Origin: Marinospirillum minutulum DSM 6287
GTDB lineage: Bacteria > Pseudomonadota > Gammaproteobacteria > Pseudomonadales > Halomonadaceae
Length of the DNA stretch: 64,000 nucleotides
NCBI RefSeq assembly: GCF_000422325.1
Contig: NZ_AULO01000010.1
Coordinates: forward strand, 1 to 64,000
Reading direction: 5' to 3'
Part shown: piece after piece, positions 17,915 to 27,397 of the stretch
Numbering within the stretch: the stretch's first letter is position 1
Layout: every line of letters starts with the position of its first letter
Notes under the pieces: generated by a model
Database searches by the model: none
What the model was told of the DNA's origin: nothing
What the model saw: only the letters and a program-made list of their open reading frames with translations
Position numbers and translations under genes: made by a program

Positions 17915-20718
17915 GCTTACCTGCTGCTTTTTTAGCTGCTGTAGAAGAAACCCTTCCTGCTTCAAGGCTTTTTTCTGATCCGCTTTCAACACTTACTCTG
18001 GGTACAGATGCCAGCTTTTATCGCTTAATTCCCAAGCTAGTTATTCGGGTGGAATCTGAAGATGAAGTGGCTTTTATTCTAAAGCAGGCAAGTAAGCACC
18101 AGGTTGCGGTAACTTTTCGTGCCGCTGGAACTAGCTTATCTGGGCAGGCTGTTAGTGACTCTGTTTTGGTTCTTCTTGGTGATCATTGGAATAACAAAGA
18201 GGTGCTTGATAATGGGCAACGTATTCGCCTGCAACCCGGAGTTATCGGTGCCAATGCCAATCAAGCTTTAGCCCATTTAAACCGTAAAATAGGCCCAGAC
18301 CCTGCTTCCATTAATGCAGCAAAAATTGGCGGCATGGTGGCTAATAATTCTAGCGGTATGTGTTGTGGTACAGCACAAAACACTTACCAAACCCTTGCTG
18401 CTATGCGTCTATTATTAGCTGATGGCAGCTGTGTAGATAGCGCAGATCCTGACAGCGTTAGCCAGTTCAGAAAAACTCACCAAGGCTTGCTGAAAGGTTT
18501 GGCTGAACTCGCTAAGCAAACCCGTGAAGATGCAGAGCTTAGCGCTAAAATTCAACACAAGTACCGAATCAAAAACACTACAGGGCTTTCGCTTAATGCG
18601 CTTATTGATTTCACCGACCCTTTAGATATTTTGACTCATCTAATGGTTGGCTCCGAAGGTACGCTTGGGTTTATTAGCTCAGTCACTTATTACACAGTGC
18701 CTGACCACCCTAGCAAGGCTACCGCCCTAGTAGTTTTTCCTGATGTTGAAACCTGTTGCCAAGCGGTGCGACTACTTAAGAAACAACCCGTAGCAGCCGT
18801 TGAATTACTAGATAGGCGTAGCTTGCGTAGCGTACAACACATGGCTGGTATGCCCGCTTGGATAGAGCAACTAGGTAACTCCGCCTGCGCCTTACTGATT
18901 GAATCCCGTGCGGCCAACCCACGTTTATTAGAAGAACAACTGCAACAAATTAATGCCAGTATTGAACACTTCCCTAAAGAAGCGCATATAGCCTTTAGCC
19001 AGGATCCCAAGGTTTATGAACTCTTGTGGCGTATGCGTAAAGATACCTTCCCTGCAGTGGGTGCGTTACGAGAAACAGGCACCACCGTTATCATTGAAGA
19101 CGTAACCTTTCCTTTAGAACAACTGGCCGAAGGGGTTAATCGCCTTATCAGCTTGTTCGAAAAATACCAGTATGATGAAGCCATTTTATTTGGTCATGCA
19201 CTGGATGGAAATTTACATTTTGTCTTTACTCAGCGTTTTGACCAGCCAGAAGAAGTTGCTCGTTATAGTGCTTTTATGGAAGAAGTAAGCCACCTAGTTG
19301 CGGTTGAATTTGGTGGATCACTCAAAGCTGAACATGGCACTGGCCGCAATATGGCTCCTTTTGTTGAACTGGAATGGGGGAAAGATGCCTACCAACTCAT
19401 GTGGCGTATTAAACACCTGCTAGACCCGCAAGGCATTTTGAATCCTGATGTTGTTCTGTCAAAAGATGCCGGCATTCATTTAAAAAACCTTAAATCTCTA
19501 CCAGCCGCCAATCCTTTAATAGACAAGTGTATTGAATGTGGGTTTTGTGAACCTGTCTGCCCAGCTGCAGGCTTAACCCTTTCGCCTCGCCAACGCATTG
19601 TTGCTTGGCGGGCTATTCAAGAGCAAAAACGTCAAGGCTTAGACACCACTCAACTGGAAAAGGATTTTCAATACCAAGGAATAGACACCTGCGCCGCAAC
19701 AGGTTTATGTGCTCAGCGTTGCCCAGTAGGTATTAATACTGGTGACCTGATTCGTGAATTACGTGCTAAAAAGGCAAGGCATTCAAAAACAGCAGAGCAT
19801 TTGGCTGGCTCTTTTGCCCAAATTGCCCGTGCCGCTCGCTGGTCTTTAGTGGGTGCTGAACTTGCTCGCAAATTACTTGGTGCACCAAGAATGCACCGTT
19901 GGACGCAACAGCTGCATCAACGCTTTAATAGCCTACCAGTTTACTTACCCGCCACTCCTAAAGCGGCACAACTTCCACCACTAGCAAGCACCAACCCAGC
20001 CAGCAAAAAGCCCAGAGTCGTTTACTTTGCGGCCTGTGTTTCTAATGTTATGGGGCCAGCACACCTAGATAAAGACCAAACGCCCTTAAGAGTTAAAACC
20101 CAACAACTCTTAGAAAAAGCAGGCTTTGAAGTTATTTACCCAGAAGCTTCAGCAGGTCACTGTTGTGGACAACCCTTTGCATCCAAGGGTTACCCTAAAC
20201 AAGCAGACGACAAACTGCATGAATTAGAAGAGCAACTGCTTAAAGCCAGCCGTAACGGGCAAGATCCTATCTATTCAGATACCAGCCCTTGCACACTCAG
20301 GTTATTAAAAGAATTAAAAGAAACCCAATTAAAGATTTATGATTCCGCAAAGTTTTTAAATGAAGAAGTGTTGCCCCGTTTAAAACTAGAACCCTTAGAC
20401 GAGAAGGTTGCAGTACACATTACCTGTGGCACACAACACCTAAATGAAACCGATAATTTGCTAGCCATCGCCAAAGCTTGTGCTACTCAGGTAATTATTC
20501 CTGAAGGAATTCATTGTTGTGGTTTTGCAGGCGACAAGGGCTTTACCCTACCCGCACTTAATCAATATGCTTTACGCAATTTGGCAGAACAGGTTGAACC
20601 GTGTACTGCTGGCTTTTCTACCAGCCGAACCTGTGAAGTGGGGTTAAGTAGTTATAGCAGTCTTAACTATCAGCATTTGGTGTATCTGGTGGATAAGGCA
20701 AGTAGGGTTAAGTACTAA
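17911..20718 (+). CDS. dld: FAD- and Fe-S-containing D-lactate dehydrogenase (Dld-II type)
   Basis: This quinone-linked enzyme oxidises D-lactate to pyruvate. The 935-residue protein is the long fused form known from Shewanella and Pseudomonas. It has a PCMH-type FAD-binding domain with FRAAGTSLSGQAV (near 72), an FAD-oxidase C domain with HGTGRNMAPFVELEWG, a 4Fe-4S pair beginning CIECGFCEPVCPA (near 540), and two C-terminal CCG motifs (CCGQP near 751, CCGFAG near 869). The start overlaps the lldG stop by four bases. Together the operon burns both lactate isomers. YdiJ-type 2-hydroxyglutarate dehydrogenases are related, but the operon context favours lactate. Confidence 0.92.
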   Translation: MSLPAAFLAAVEETLPASRLFSDPLSTLTLGTDASFYRLIPKLVIRVESEDEVAFILKQASKHQVAVTFRAAGTSLSGQAVSDSVLVLLGDHWNNKEVLDNGQRIRLQPGVIGANANQALAHLNRKIGPDPASINAAKIGGMVANNSSGMCCGTAQNTYQTLAAMRLLLADGSCVDSADPDSVSQFRKTHQGLLKGLAELAKQTREDAELSAKIQHKYRIKNTTGLSLNALIDFTDPLDILTHLMVGSEGTLGFISSVTYYTVPDHPSKATALVVFPDVETCCQAVRLLKKQPVAAVELLDRRSLRSVQHMAGMPAWIEQLGNSACALLIESRAANPRLLEEQLQQINASIEHFPKEAHIAFSQDPKVYELLWRMRKDTFPAVGALRETGTTVIIEDVTFPLEQLAEGVNRLISLFEKYQYDEAILFGHALDGNLHFVFTQRFDQPEEVARYSAFMEEVSHLVAVEFGGSLKAEHGTGRNMAPFVELEWGKDAYQLMWRIKHLLDPQGILNPDVVLSKDAGIHLKNLKSLPAANPLIDKCIECGFCEPVCPAAGLTLSPRQRIVAWRAIQEQKRQGLDTTQLEKDFQYQGIDTCAATGLCAQRCPVGINTGDLIRELRAKKARHSKTAEHLAGSFAQIARAARWSLVGAELARKLLGAPRMHRWTQQLHQRFNSLPVYLPATPKAAQLPPLASTNPASKKPRVVYFAACVSNVMGPAHLDKDQTPLRVKTQQLLEKAGFEVIYPEASAGHCCGQPFASKGYPKQADDKLHELEEQLLKASRNGQDPIYSDTSPCTLRLLKELKETQLKIYDSAKFLNEEVLPRLKLEPLDEKVAVHITCGTQHLNETDNLLAIAKACATQVIIPEGIHCCGFAGDKGFTLPALNQYALRNLAEQVEPCTAGFSTSRTCEVGLSSYSSLNYQHLVYLVDKASRVKY

Positions 20719-20797
20719 AAAGCTAAACTTGTAATTAATTGCTAAACTAGCCAGCATTTAACTAACCAGTAATACAGCCTATAGCAGGGAAGACACT

Positions 20798-23617
20798 ATG
20801 GTTAATCAAACACCCGAACAAAAAGCCCGTGATAATATTGATCTCATGCTTGCTAAGGCTGGCTGGGTGGTGCAGGACAAAAAGAAAATCAATTTTTCTG
20901 CTGCACAGGGTATTGCAGTTCGTGAGTATCAAACCGATGTTGGCCCCGCTGATTATGTGCTCTTTGTAGATAATAAAGCCGTAGGTGTCATTGAAGCCAA
21001 GCCGGAAACTTGGGGCGAGAAAATCACGACTGTTGAAGACCAATCTCAAGGTTATGCCAATGCCAACTTAAAGTGGGTTAACAACAAAGAAATCTTACGC
21101 TTTGTCTATGAAAGCACGGGGGTGATCACACGCTTTACCGATGGTGCAGACCCTCATCCACGTTCACGCGAAGTATTCAATTTTCACCGTCCAGAATCCT
21201 TAGCAAGCTGGCTGCGCGAAGCAAAAAGCTTACGTGCTCGTTTGCAAGACATGCCACCATTGCCAACCGATGGCCTGCGCGACTGCCAAATTACCGCTAT
21301 TACCAACCTTGAACAATCACTTAAAGAAGACAGGCCACGCGCCTTAATTCAAATGGCCACGGGCGCAGGCAAAACCTTTACCGCTATTACGGCCAGCTAC
21401 CGTTTATTAAAAGAGCCCGTGAGCGCCAAACGCATTTTATTTTTAGTGGATACGAAAAACTTAGGCGAGCAGGCCGAACAAGAGTTTATGACCTTTGTGC
21501 CTAATGACGATAATCGTAAATTTACCGAGCTTTACAGCGTGCAGCGTTTAAAAAGCTCGCATATCAGCACCGATTCACAAGTGTATATCAGCACCATTCA
21601 ACGCATGTATTCCATGCTGAAAGATGAGCCATTAGACGATGCGCTCGAAGAGCAAAATCCTGCTGAACAGTTAACCAAGCCTAAAGATCCGTTGCCCGTG
21701 GTCTACAACGCAAAAATTCCGCCTGAGTTTTTCGATGTCATTATTATTGACGAATGCCATCGCTCTATTTATAACCTCTGGCGGCAAGTCATTGAATATT
21801 TTGATGCCTATTTGGTAGGTTTGACCGCCACCCCTGATGCGCGTACGTTCGGTTTTTTCCGTAAGAATGTCGTCAGTGAATACAGCCATGAAAAAGCCGT
21901 TGCCGATGGTGTAAACGTGGGCAATGAAGTGTTCATTATCGAGACGGAGAAAACCACCCAAGGCGGCAAAATCACCGCCAAGCAGCAGGTTGAAAAGCGT
22001 GAACGTACCACGCGCCGCAAACGCTGGGAAATGCAAGACGAGGAGCAAACCTACAGCGCCAAACAGTTGGATCGTGACATTGTAAACCCAGATCAAATTC
22101 GTACTGTTATTAAAACTTTTAAAGAAACCTTACCGGTTATTTTTCCTGGGCGCACTGAAGTACCCAAAACCTTAGTATTCGCCAAAACCGACAGCCACGC
22201 TGATGATATTATTCAAATCATTCGCGAGGAGTTTGGCGGCAGTAACCAGTTTTGTAAAAAAGTGACCTACCGTGTAGCGAACGATAAATTAGATGCCGAA
22301 GGCAAAGTGCTAGAAGAGGGCGAGGACCCTGCGGCCATTCTTGCGCAGCTACGCAATGATTATTACCCACGCATTGCTGTTACCGTCGATATGATCGCCA
22401 CTGGCACAGATGTTAAAGCACTCGAATGCCTATTATTTATGCGTGATGTAAAAAGCAAAAACTATTTCGAACAAATGAAAGGCCGTGGCACGCGCACCCT
22501 CGATAAAGACAGCTTACAAAAAGTAACCCCATCGGCAAAAAGTGCCAAAACCCACTATGTGATTGTCGATGCCATCGGCGTTACTAAATCCATTAAAACT
22601 GCCAGCCGGCCACTAATTACCAAACCCAGCGTGGCACTGAAAGATTTAGCCATGGGCGTGATGATGGGCGCGAGCGACAGCGATACGGTGTCATCACTGG
22701 CTGGGCGCTTAGCGCGGCTCGATAAACAGCTCGATGACAAAGAGCGTGCCCGTATAGCCAAACAAGCAGGTGGTGTACCTTTATTAGCCATTGTTGGCGA
22801 ACTGTTTAACGCCATTGATGGCGACCGCGTAGAACAAAAAGCTTTAGAACTTGCTGGTTTGCTCGAAGGCACCGACCCCGGCGATAGCCATCGAGATAAA
22901 GCCCAAGCCGAGCTGGTGGGTGAAGTGGCCAAAGTGTTTAATGGCGAACTGATAGAGCTTATTGACAGCATTCGCCGTGATAAAGAACAAACCGTCGTGC
23001 ACGATGATTTAGATGACCTCATCAAAGCAGAATGGGCAGGCGACACCACAGAAAATGCCAAGGTGCTCACCCAAGAATTTTCCGACTACCTAAAGGAAAA
23101 AGCAGCCGAGCAAGCCGACAAAATTGATGCGCTAAGCATTTATTTTCATACCCCCGCGCGGCGCAGCGAAGTCACTTATTCACATATCAAAACCTTACTG
23201 GATGTGATTAAACAAGAGCGCCCCAAACTGGCACCGCTGCGTATCTGGCAAGCCTATGCCCACTTAGACAGCTATAAAGGCACAACACCTGTTGCGGAGC
23301 TAACCGCTTTAGTCGCTCTGATTCGCCGTGTGTGTGGCATAGACCATAGTATTACGCCGTTTGACGCCACCGTGCGTAAGAATTTCCAACGCTGGATTAT
23401 GCAATACCACTCAGGCAACAGTGAAAAATTTAATGAACAACAAATGGCGTGGCTGCATATTATTCGCGACCATATCGCCAGCTCGTTTCATTGCGAACGC
23501 GAAGACCTAGAAATGGCACCCTTTGACTCACAAGGCGGACTAGGGAAAATGTACCAATTATTTGGGGATAAAATGGACTGGGTTATTGAAGTGATGAATC
23601 AGGAGTTGGTGGCGTGA
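20798..23617 (+). CDS. hsdR: Type I restriction enzyme, R (restriction/translocase) subunit
   Basis: HsdR cuts DNA lacking the host methylation pattern after ATP-driven translocation. The 939-residue protein has an N-terminal PD-(D/E)xK nuclease (D52, then E66-A-K68 in GVIEAKPE). A superfamily 2 helicase core follows, with Walker A ATGAGKT (187-193) and DECH (318-321). The C-terminal domain looks like the EcoEI type, suggesting a type IB-like enzyme. It is the first gene of the defence island, 79 bases after dld. It has GC-rich codon use like the native genes, and its stop overlaps hsdS. Nothing suggests inactivation. Confidence 0.95.
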   Translation: MVNQTPEQKARDNIDLMLAKAGWVVQDKKKINFSAAQGIAVREYQTDVGPADYVLFVDNKAVGVIEAKPETWGEKITTVEDQSQGYANANLKWVNNKEILRFVYESTGVITRFTDGADPHPRSREVFNFHRPESLASWLREAKSLRARLQDMPPLPTDGLRDCQITAITNLEQSLKEDRPRALIQMATGAGKTFTAITASYRLLKEPVSAKRILFLVDTKNLGEQAEQEFMTFVPNDDNRKFTELYSVQRLKSSHISTDSQVYISTIQRMYSMLKDEPLDDALEEQNPAEQLTKPKDPLPVVYNAKIPPEFFDVIIIDECHRSIYNLWRQVIEYFDAYLVGLTATPDARTFGFFRKNVVSEYSHEKAVADGVNVGNEVFIIETEKTTQGGKITAKQQVEKRERTTRRKRWEMQDEEQTYSAKQLDRDIVNPDQIRTVIKTFKETLPVIFPGRTEVPKTLVFAKTDSHADDIIQIIREEFGGSNQFCKKVTYRVANDKLDAEGKVLEEGEDPAAILAQLRNDYYPRIAVTVDMIATGTDVKALECLLFMRDVKSKNYFEQMKGRGTRTLDKDSLQKVTPSAKSAKTHYVIVDAIGVTKSIKTASRPLITKPSVALKDLAMGVMMGASDSDTVSSLAGRLARLDKQLDDKERARIAKQAGGVPLLAIVGELFNAIDGDRVEQKALELAGLLEGTDPGDSHRDKAQAELVGEVAKVFNGELIELIDSIRRDKEQTVVHDDLDDLIKAEWAGDTTENAKVLTQEFSDYLKEKAAEQADKIDALSIYFHTPARRSEVTYSHIKTLLDVIKQERPKLAPLRIWQAYAHLDSYKGTTPVAELTALVALIRRVCGIDHSITPFDATVRKNFQRWIMQYHSGNSEKFNEQQMAWLHIIRDHIASSFHCEREDLEMAPFDSQGGLGKMYQLFGDKMDWVIEVMNQELVA

Positions 23618-25083
23618 TGGAAAATCAAAAAGGGCTACCTAAAGACTGGGAAATCGTAAAGCTTGGTAAGTTTGTGGAGTATCAAAAGGGTAAAAAACCC
23701 AAAAAACAGTCCGTTATTAAAAGCGCAGAATACCATCTACCTTATGTTGATATAGAAGCATTTGAACACGGCATTATAAAGTCTTGGACTGATGGCGAAG
23801 GTTGTCGTTTATGTAGTGATACTGACTTCCTTATGGTCTGGGATGGCTCACGCTCAGGTCTTGTTGGCAAGGGTCTAAAAGGTGCGTTAGGAAGCACGTT
23901 GATGCGATTAAACTTTCCTAGCATGGAAAATCAGTATGCTTATTATTTCTTGCTGTCTAAATATCAAGAAATTAACACTAGAGCTAAGGGAAGTGGCACG
24001 CCGCACGTTGATCCAGATCTTTTATGGAACTATGACTTTCCTATACCGCCTTACGACGCACAAAAACTCATAGTAACCAAAATCGAAGAGCTTTTTTCAG
24101 AACTCGACAGCGGCATTGCTTCCCTAAAAACCGCCCAAGAACAACTCAAAATTTACCGCCAAGCCCTGCTCAAACACGCCTTTGAAGGCAAACTCACCGA
24201 ACAATGGCGCAAAGACAACGCCGACCAACTAGAAACCCCAGAACAACTCCTCGCCCGCATCCAAACCGAACGCGAAACCCGCTACCAACAACAACTAGAA
24301 GAATGGAAGCAAGCCGTTAAAGACTGGGAAGAAAAAGGCAAAGAAGGGAAAAAGCCGAGCAAGCCAGTCTTGCCAAAAAGCTCTGATGTACATGCAAATG
24401 ATGCGTACCAGAGAATAGGAGGACTCCCTGCATCATGGGCTTGGTTAAAGTTGTCGGATTTGTTGCAGAATTCGCCACAAAACGGGCTATATAAACCATC
24501 CTCATTTTATGGTTTAGGCTGTCAAATTATTAGAATTGACAATTTTTATGACGGGAGAGTAACGGATAAGCAGTCATTAAAAAGATTAGCAGTCACAGAT
24601 AATGAAAAAGATACATATGGCTTAAAACTAGGTGATTTGATTGTTAACCGTGTTAATAGTATTGAATACCTTGGAAAATCAGCATTGATTCGTAAATTAG
24701 ACGAACCAATTGTTTTTGAAAGCAATATAATGCGCTGCACTCTTTTATCAAAAACAATTGAACGTGAATTTATCGTGCTGTATTTGAATACTATTATTGG
24801 ACGTAAAGAACTTTGTAAGAATGCAAAGCATGCGGTCAACCAAGCAAGTATAAATCAAACCGATGTTGGCAATAGTTTTTTACCTATTTGTTCTTTGGCT
24901 GAACAACAAGAAATCGTTAATCTGCTAGAAGAAAAACTATCCATCATCGAACGAAATGAAAAGGAAATTGAAGATTCTTTAATCAAAGCAGAACTACTAC
25001 GACAATCCATACTTAAAAAAGCATTTTCAGGAATGCTTACTAACTTCGATAGCAACATGGAAATACCAAATGAACATAAATAA
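23614..25083 (+). CDS. hsdS: Type I restriction enzyme, S (specificity) subunit
   Basis: HsdS reads the bipartite DNA target for both methylation and cleavage. The 489-residue protein shows two target recognition domains (about 1-150 and 265-420), each followed by a helical spacer. The central repeat (KTAQEQLKIYRQALLKHAFEGKLT) is mirrored at the end by LIKAELLRQSILKKAFSGML. The spacer after the first domain has a highly charged coiled-coil insert (about 200-250). Start: GTG at 23614 and ATG at 23617 both lie behind AGGAG; either overlaps the hsdR stop. The central segment is GC-rich while the second domain is AT-rich, a mosaic typical of domain exchange. The 3' end overlaps the next gene by 14 bases. 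Confidence 0.93.
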   Translation: MMENQKGLPKDWEIVKLGKFVEYQKGKKPKKQSVIKSAEYHLPYVDIEAFEHGIIKSWTDGEGCRLCSDTDFLMVWDGSRSGLVGKGLKGALGSTLMRLNFPSMENQYAYYFLLSKYQEINTRAKGSGTPHVDPDLLWNYDFPIPPYDAQKLIVTKIEELFSELDSGIASLKTAQEQLKIYRQALLKHAFEGKLTEQWRKDNADQLETPEQLLARIQTERETRYQQQLEEWKQAVKDWEEKGKEGKKPSKPVLPKSSDVHANDAYQRIGGLPASWAWLKLSDLLQNSPQNGLYKPSSFYGLGCQIIRIDNFYDGRVTDKQSLKRLAVTDNEKDTYGLKLGDLIVNRVNSIEYLGKSALIRKLDEPIVFESNIMRCTLLSKTIEREFIVLYLNTIIGRKELCKNAKHAVNQASINQTDVGNSFLPICSLAEQQEIVNLLEEKLSIIERNEKEIEDSLIKAELLRQSILKKAFSGMLTNFDSNMEIPNEHK

Positions 25084-26128
25084 TATAAAAATAAATAGAG
25101 TTATTGCGCATGAAGTTGTTAGGGCTAAAGAGCTTGAGCAAAGAGCCCCCATCGAAAGTGAAAATATAATAACGTTAGATAGCAAAGGGAATGAGCTGGT
25201 TTCTAAACGCTTAGTTGATACGTTATCTAATGGCAGCCATTGTGTAGAAGTGACAGTAGATGATGAGACTGTTAATACCCCTTTTTACCACGTAGCATTT
25301 ATGCTTGACAGTACAGATGAAGATTTTATTAAAAGCTCGAAGCATTTATCAAAAGAGTTATCACGGGCACAAACAATAGGATCTATAAAAGCCGGATCAG
25401 CAATTTTTATACAAGGCACTTGCCTTGTGGATGATGGTGAAGTTAGGTTTGTTGCTATTATTAAAGCAGACTCTGATCAAGCGTTACAAAAACAGATTCG
25501 AGAAGAAGGAATTACTCTTGTTTATATCAACGATATGGTACTTGGGCAGTCCCAAAGGTTATTTAAGATTGCATTTTTTGTAGAAGTTGAAAAAGCAGAG
25601 GATAGGCTAAATAGAAGGTCAGAGGATTTTGAAATAAAAATATTCGATCACATGATGCAAAACTCAGGTAGTGGTGATGCTGCATCTTATTTTTATTCAT
25701 CATTTCTTAAATGTAAGCTATCTCATAATGCTTCTAGGCAAACTAAAGAGTTTTATGAAGTAACGAGAAGTTTTATAGATACTCTTCCAATAGAGCAATC
25801 AGAAAAAGTAGAACTTAAAGGCGATGTTATTTCTTATCTAAGGAGTAACAAAGAAATAATCTCTCCTAGAGAGTTTGCAAAAGATGTGTTGCCTGTTGAT
25901 CAACAAGACAAATTTATTAATTTATGTAATGAAAAGAAAATAGGACAATCTATATCCAAGGATCTCTCGCTTTTAAAAGGAAAGCTTCGAAGACAGTCTG
26001 TTAAATTTGTATCGGGGGTGACACTTTATGCCTCACCAGCTATTTTTAAGGAGTCAGTAAAGGTTGGTGTTTTTTTAGATGGCTGGACTGATATTAAAAT
26101 TAAAGGAAAGGTTGAGTCTGGCGTATGA
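25070..26128 (+). CDS. NA37 (YejK/NdpA-like) nucleoid-associated protein, candidate defence component
   Basis: I place this 352-residue protein in the NA37 nucleoid-associated family by pattern. It opens INNIKINRVIAHEV. It has a middle FLKCKLSHNASRQTKEFYEV segment corresponding to the NdpA core, and an end VTLYASPAIF...DIKIKGKVE resembling the C-terminal strand pair of YejK. Overall identity to E. coli YejK (335 residues) is low, so this is a divergent relative. The gene is clearly AT-richer than hsdR. It starts inside the last 14 bases of hsdS and overlaps the RelA/SpoT gene by four bases (ATGA), so the two are translationally coupled. It may bind DNA or act as the sensor or antitoxin of its partner; that is inference. 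Confidence 0.65.
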   Translation: MNINNIKINRVIAHEVVRAKELEQRAPIESENIITLDSKGNELVSKRLVDTLSNGSHCVEVTVDDETVNTPFYHVAFMLDSTDEDFIKSSKHLSKELSRAQTIGSIKAGSAIFIQGTCLVDDGEVRFVAIIKADSDQALQKQIREEGITLVYINDMVLGQSQRLFKIAFFVEVEKAEDRLNRRSEDFEIKIFDHMMQNSGSGDAASYFYSSFLKCKLSHNASRQTKEFYEVTRSFIDTLPIEQSEKVELKGDVISYLRSNKEIISPREFAKDVLPVDQQDKFINLCNEKKIGQSISKDLSLLKGKLRRQSVKFVSGVTLYASPAIFKESVKVGVFLDGWTDIKIKGKVESGV

Positions 26129-27129
26129 ATGAGTTTGAGCTTAGAAAAGCGTACGAGGCTCGCAAACCTATACTTGAAAAGTATGGGCAATGGGTCACTG
26201 AAACTATTATTTCTGGGCTTTCTGATAAGTTAGGCTCTGCTGCTAAAGTCGAGGTTTTTTTCCAAATATGGCCTAAACCAAGAGTTAAAAAAACGGATTC
26301 ATTCCTTGAAAAAGCTTTAATAAGAAAGCCAAAAGAAGATCCTCTTGAGGAAGTAACCGATCAAGTTGGTGTTAGATTTATAGTGCTACTTTTGGAAGAT
26401 GTTTCTCTAATCGGAGAAGTTATTAGTTCAATAAGCTCGTGGTCTTTCTCAAAAGATAGAGACTACGAAAAAGAACGATTAGAAAGACCAGACTACTTTG
26501 CTTATCAATCCGACCATTATGTCTTAAAAAACAATGAGGTTTTTTCTTTTGAAGGGGTGTCTATACCAGTAGGAGTGAACTGTGAAGTTCAAGTAAGAAC
26601 TATTCTTCAACATGCTTATGCTGAAATGGCTCATAGTAGTGACTATAAACCATCTATTAAGCTTCCAGAAGATGATAAGAAAAAAATAAGGCGCTCTCTT
26701 GCAAAAGGCGCAGCACTTATAGAAACAACAGATGATGTTTTTAGAGAAATTAAAGATAGTTTTCTTGCTTATGACAAAACTTTGAAAACTGTTCTAGATG
26801 TTTCGTCAAAAATATATTCAGAATTAACAGGTGAGCAGATTCTTTCCGAAAGTCGTTTGAGCCTCCTTATTGCTGATAGCTATAGAGATGAGTTATCTAA
26901 AGTTACAGCAAAAACACTTGAAGAATGGTATGAAAAGAAAAGGTGGATTGGTCAAGTAATAAGAGATAAAAGAAATCAATCAGTTTTTTATCGTGATTCA
27001 GTTGTTATTTTCTTAGGATGGTTAGTTAGTAATTATCAAATGACTATGCCTAGGAAGTGGCCGCTGGATTCTAAGTATCTTGAAGATATATATACAGTTT
27101 TTGGTGTTTCTACAGATGGGATATTTTAA
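26125..27129 (+). CDS. RelA/SpoT-domain nucleotide (alarmone-like) synthetase, candidate toxin
   Basis: The 334-residue protein has a RelA/SpoT synthetase domain in the first 180 or so residues. Visible conserved positions are R53-x-K55, D79-QVGV-R84, Y127-x-S129-x-H131, E154-x-Q-x-R158-T159 and the closing AEMAHSSDYK with Y174-K175. These are the pyrophosphokinase residues of (p)ppGpp synthetases and small alarmone synthetases, so it should be active. There is no HD hydrolase, TGS or ACT domain; the remaining 150 residues are helical and unassigned. An enzyme without hydrolase normally needs a partner to restrain it. Coupling to the NA37 gene (ATGA) makes that protein the obvious candidate. 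The gene is AT-rich, and its TAA shares a base with the ATG of the broken AlbA_2 frame that follows. Confidence 0.82.
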   Translation: MNEFELRKAYEARKPILEKYGQWVTETIISGLSDKLGSAAKVEVFFQIWPKPRVKKTDSFLEKALIRKPKEDPLEEVTDQVGVRFIVLLLEDVSLIGEVISSISSWSFSKDRDYEKERLERPDYFAYQSDHYVLKNNEVFSFEGVSIPVGVNCEVQVRTILQHAYAEMAHSSDYKPSIKLPEDDKKKIRRSLAKGAALIETTDDVFREIKDSFLAYDKTLKTVLDVSSKIYSELTGEQILSESRLSLLIADSYRDELSKVTAKTLEEWYEKKRWIGQVIRDKRNQSVFYRDSVVIFLGWLVSNYQMTMPRKWPLDSKYLEDIYTVFGVSTDGIF

Positions 27130-27285
27130 TGAGTGTAGAGCTATCGACAATTAAACTCCCCATCAACCTACTCCAGCAACGCACTATCGAAAGCGAGCGT
27201 GTGGAATACAAAGGAGGTTGGAACCTGTAGGTGTTATCCGTATCCTTTCGGCTTTTGCCAATGGTCGTCATGATTTTAGTCTGGT
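27129..27285 (+). pseudogene. 5' remnant of an AlbA_2-domain gene (frameshifted, truncated)
   Basis: From the ATG at 27129 (TAATG overlap with the preceding stop) the frame reads MSVELSTIKLPINLLQQRT and then IESERVEYKGGWNL before a stop at about 27228. After a frame change, VIRILSAFANGRHDF continues to about 27284. Both pieces align with the start of the intact AlbA_2 protein encoded at 30946 (LPINLTNLLHQRTIESERVE, then VIHTLSAFAND). Everything beyond residue 55 is missing. The DNA similarity to 30951-31080 is clear but not perfect, so it is an old or divergent copy, not a fresh duplication. Confidence 0.8.
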
Positions 27286-27349
27286 TATATAGTGGTTAGT
27301 AAAGTTAAAAAAATAGCTGTAAAGTATTTGTAATCACCCTTATAGGGTT

Positions 27350-27386
27350 GCTGAAGTTTCTCAGCTATAATTAGGCTTCAGCTGAG
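27350..27386 (+). promoter_or_regulatory. Promoter region of ietAS with interleaved inverted repeats
   Basis: A perfect TATAAT (27366-27371) lies 26 bases before the ietA start. It is flanked by CTCAGCT (27360-27366) and AGCTGAG (27380-27386), an inverted repeat. A second pair, GCTGAAG (27350-27356) and CTTCAGC (27376-27382), interleaves with it. No good -35 box is present, which fits an activated or repressed promoter. The repeats are plausible operators or a leader hairpin for autoregulation. Confidence 0.5.
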
Positions 27387-27397
27387 AGGATCATCCA

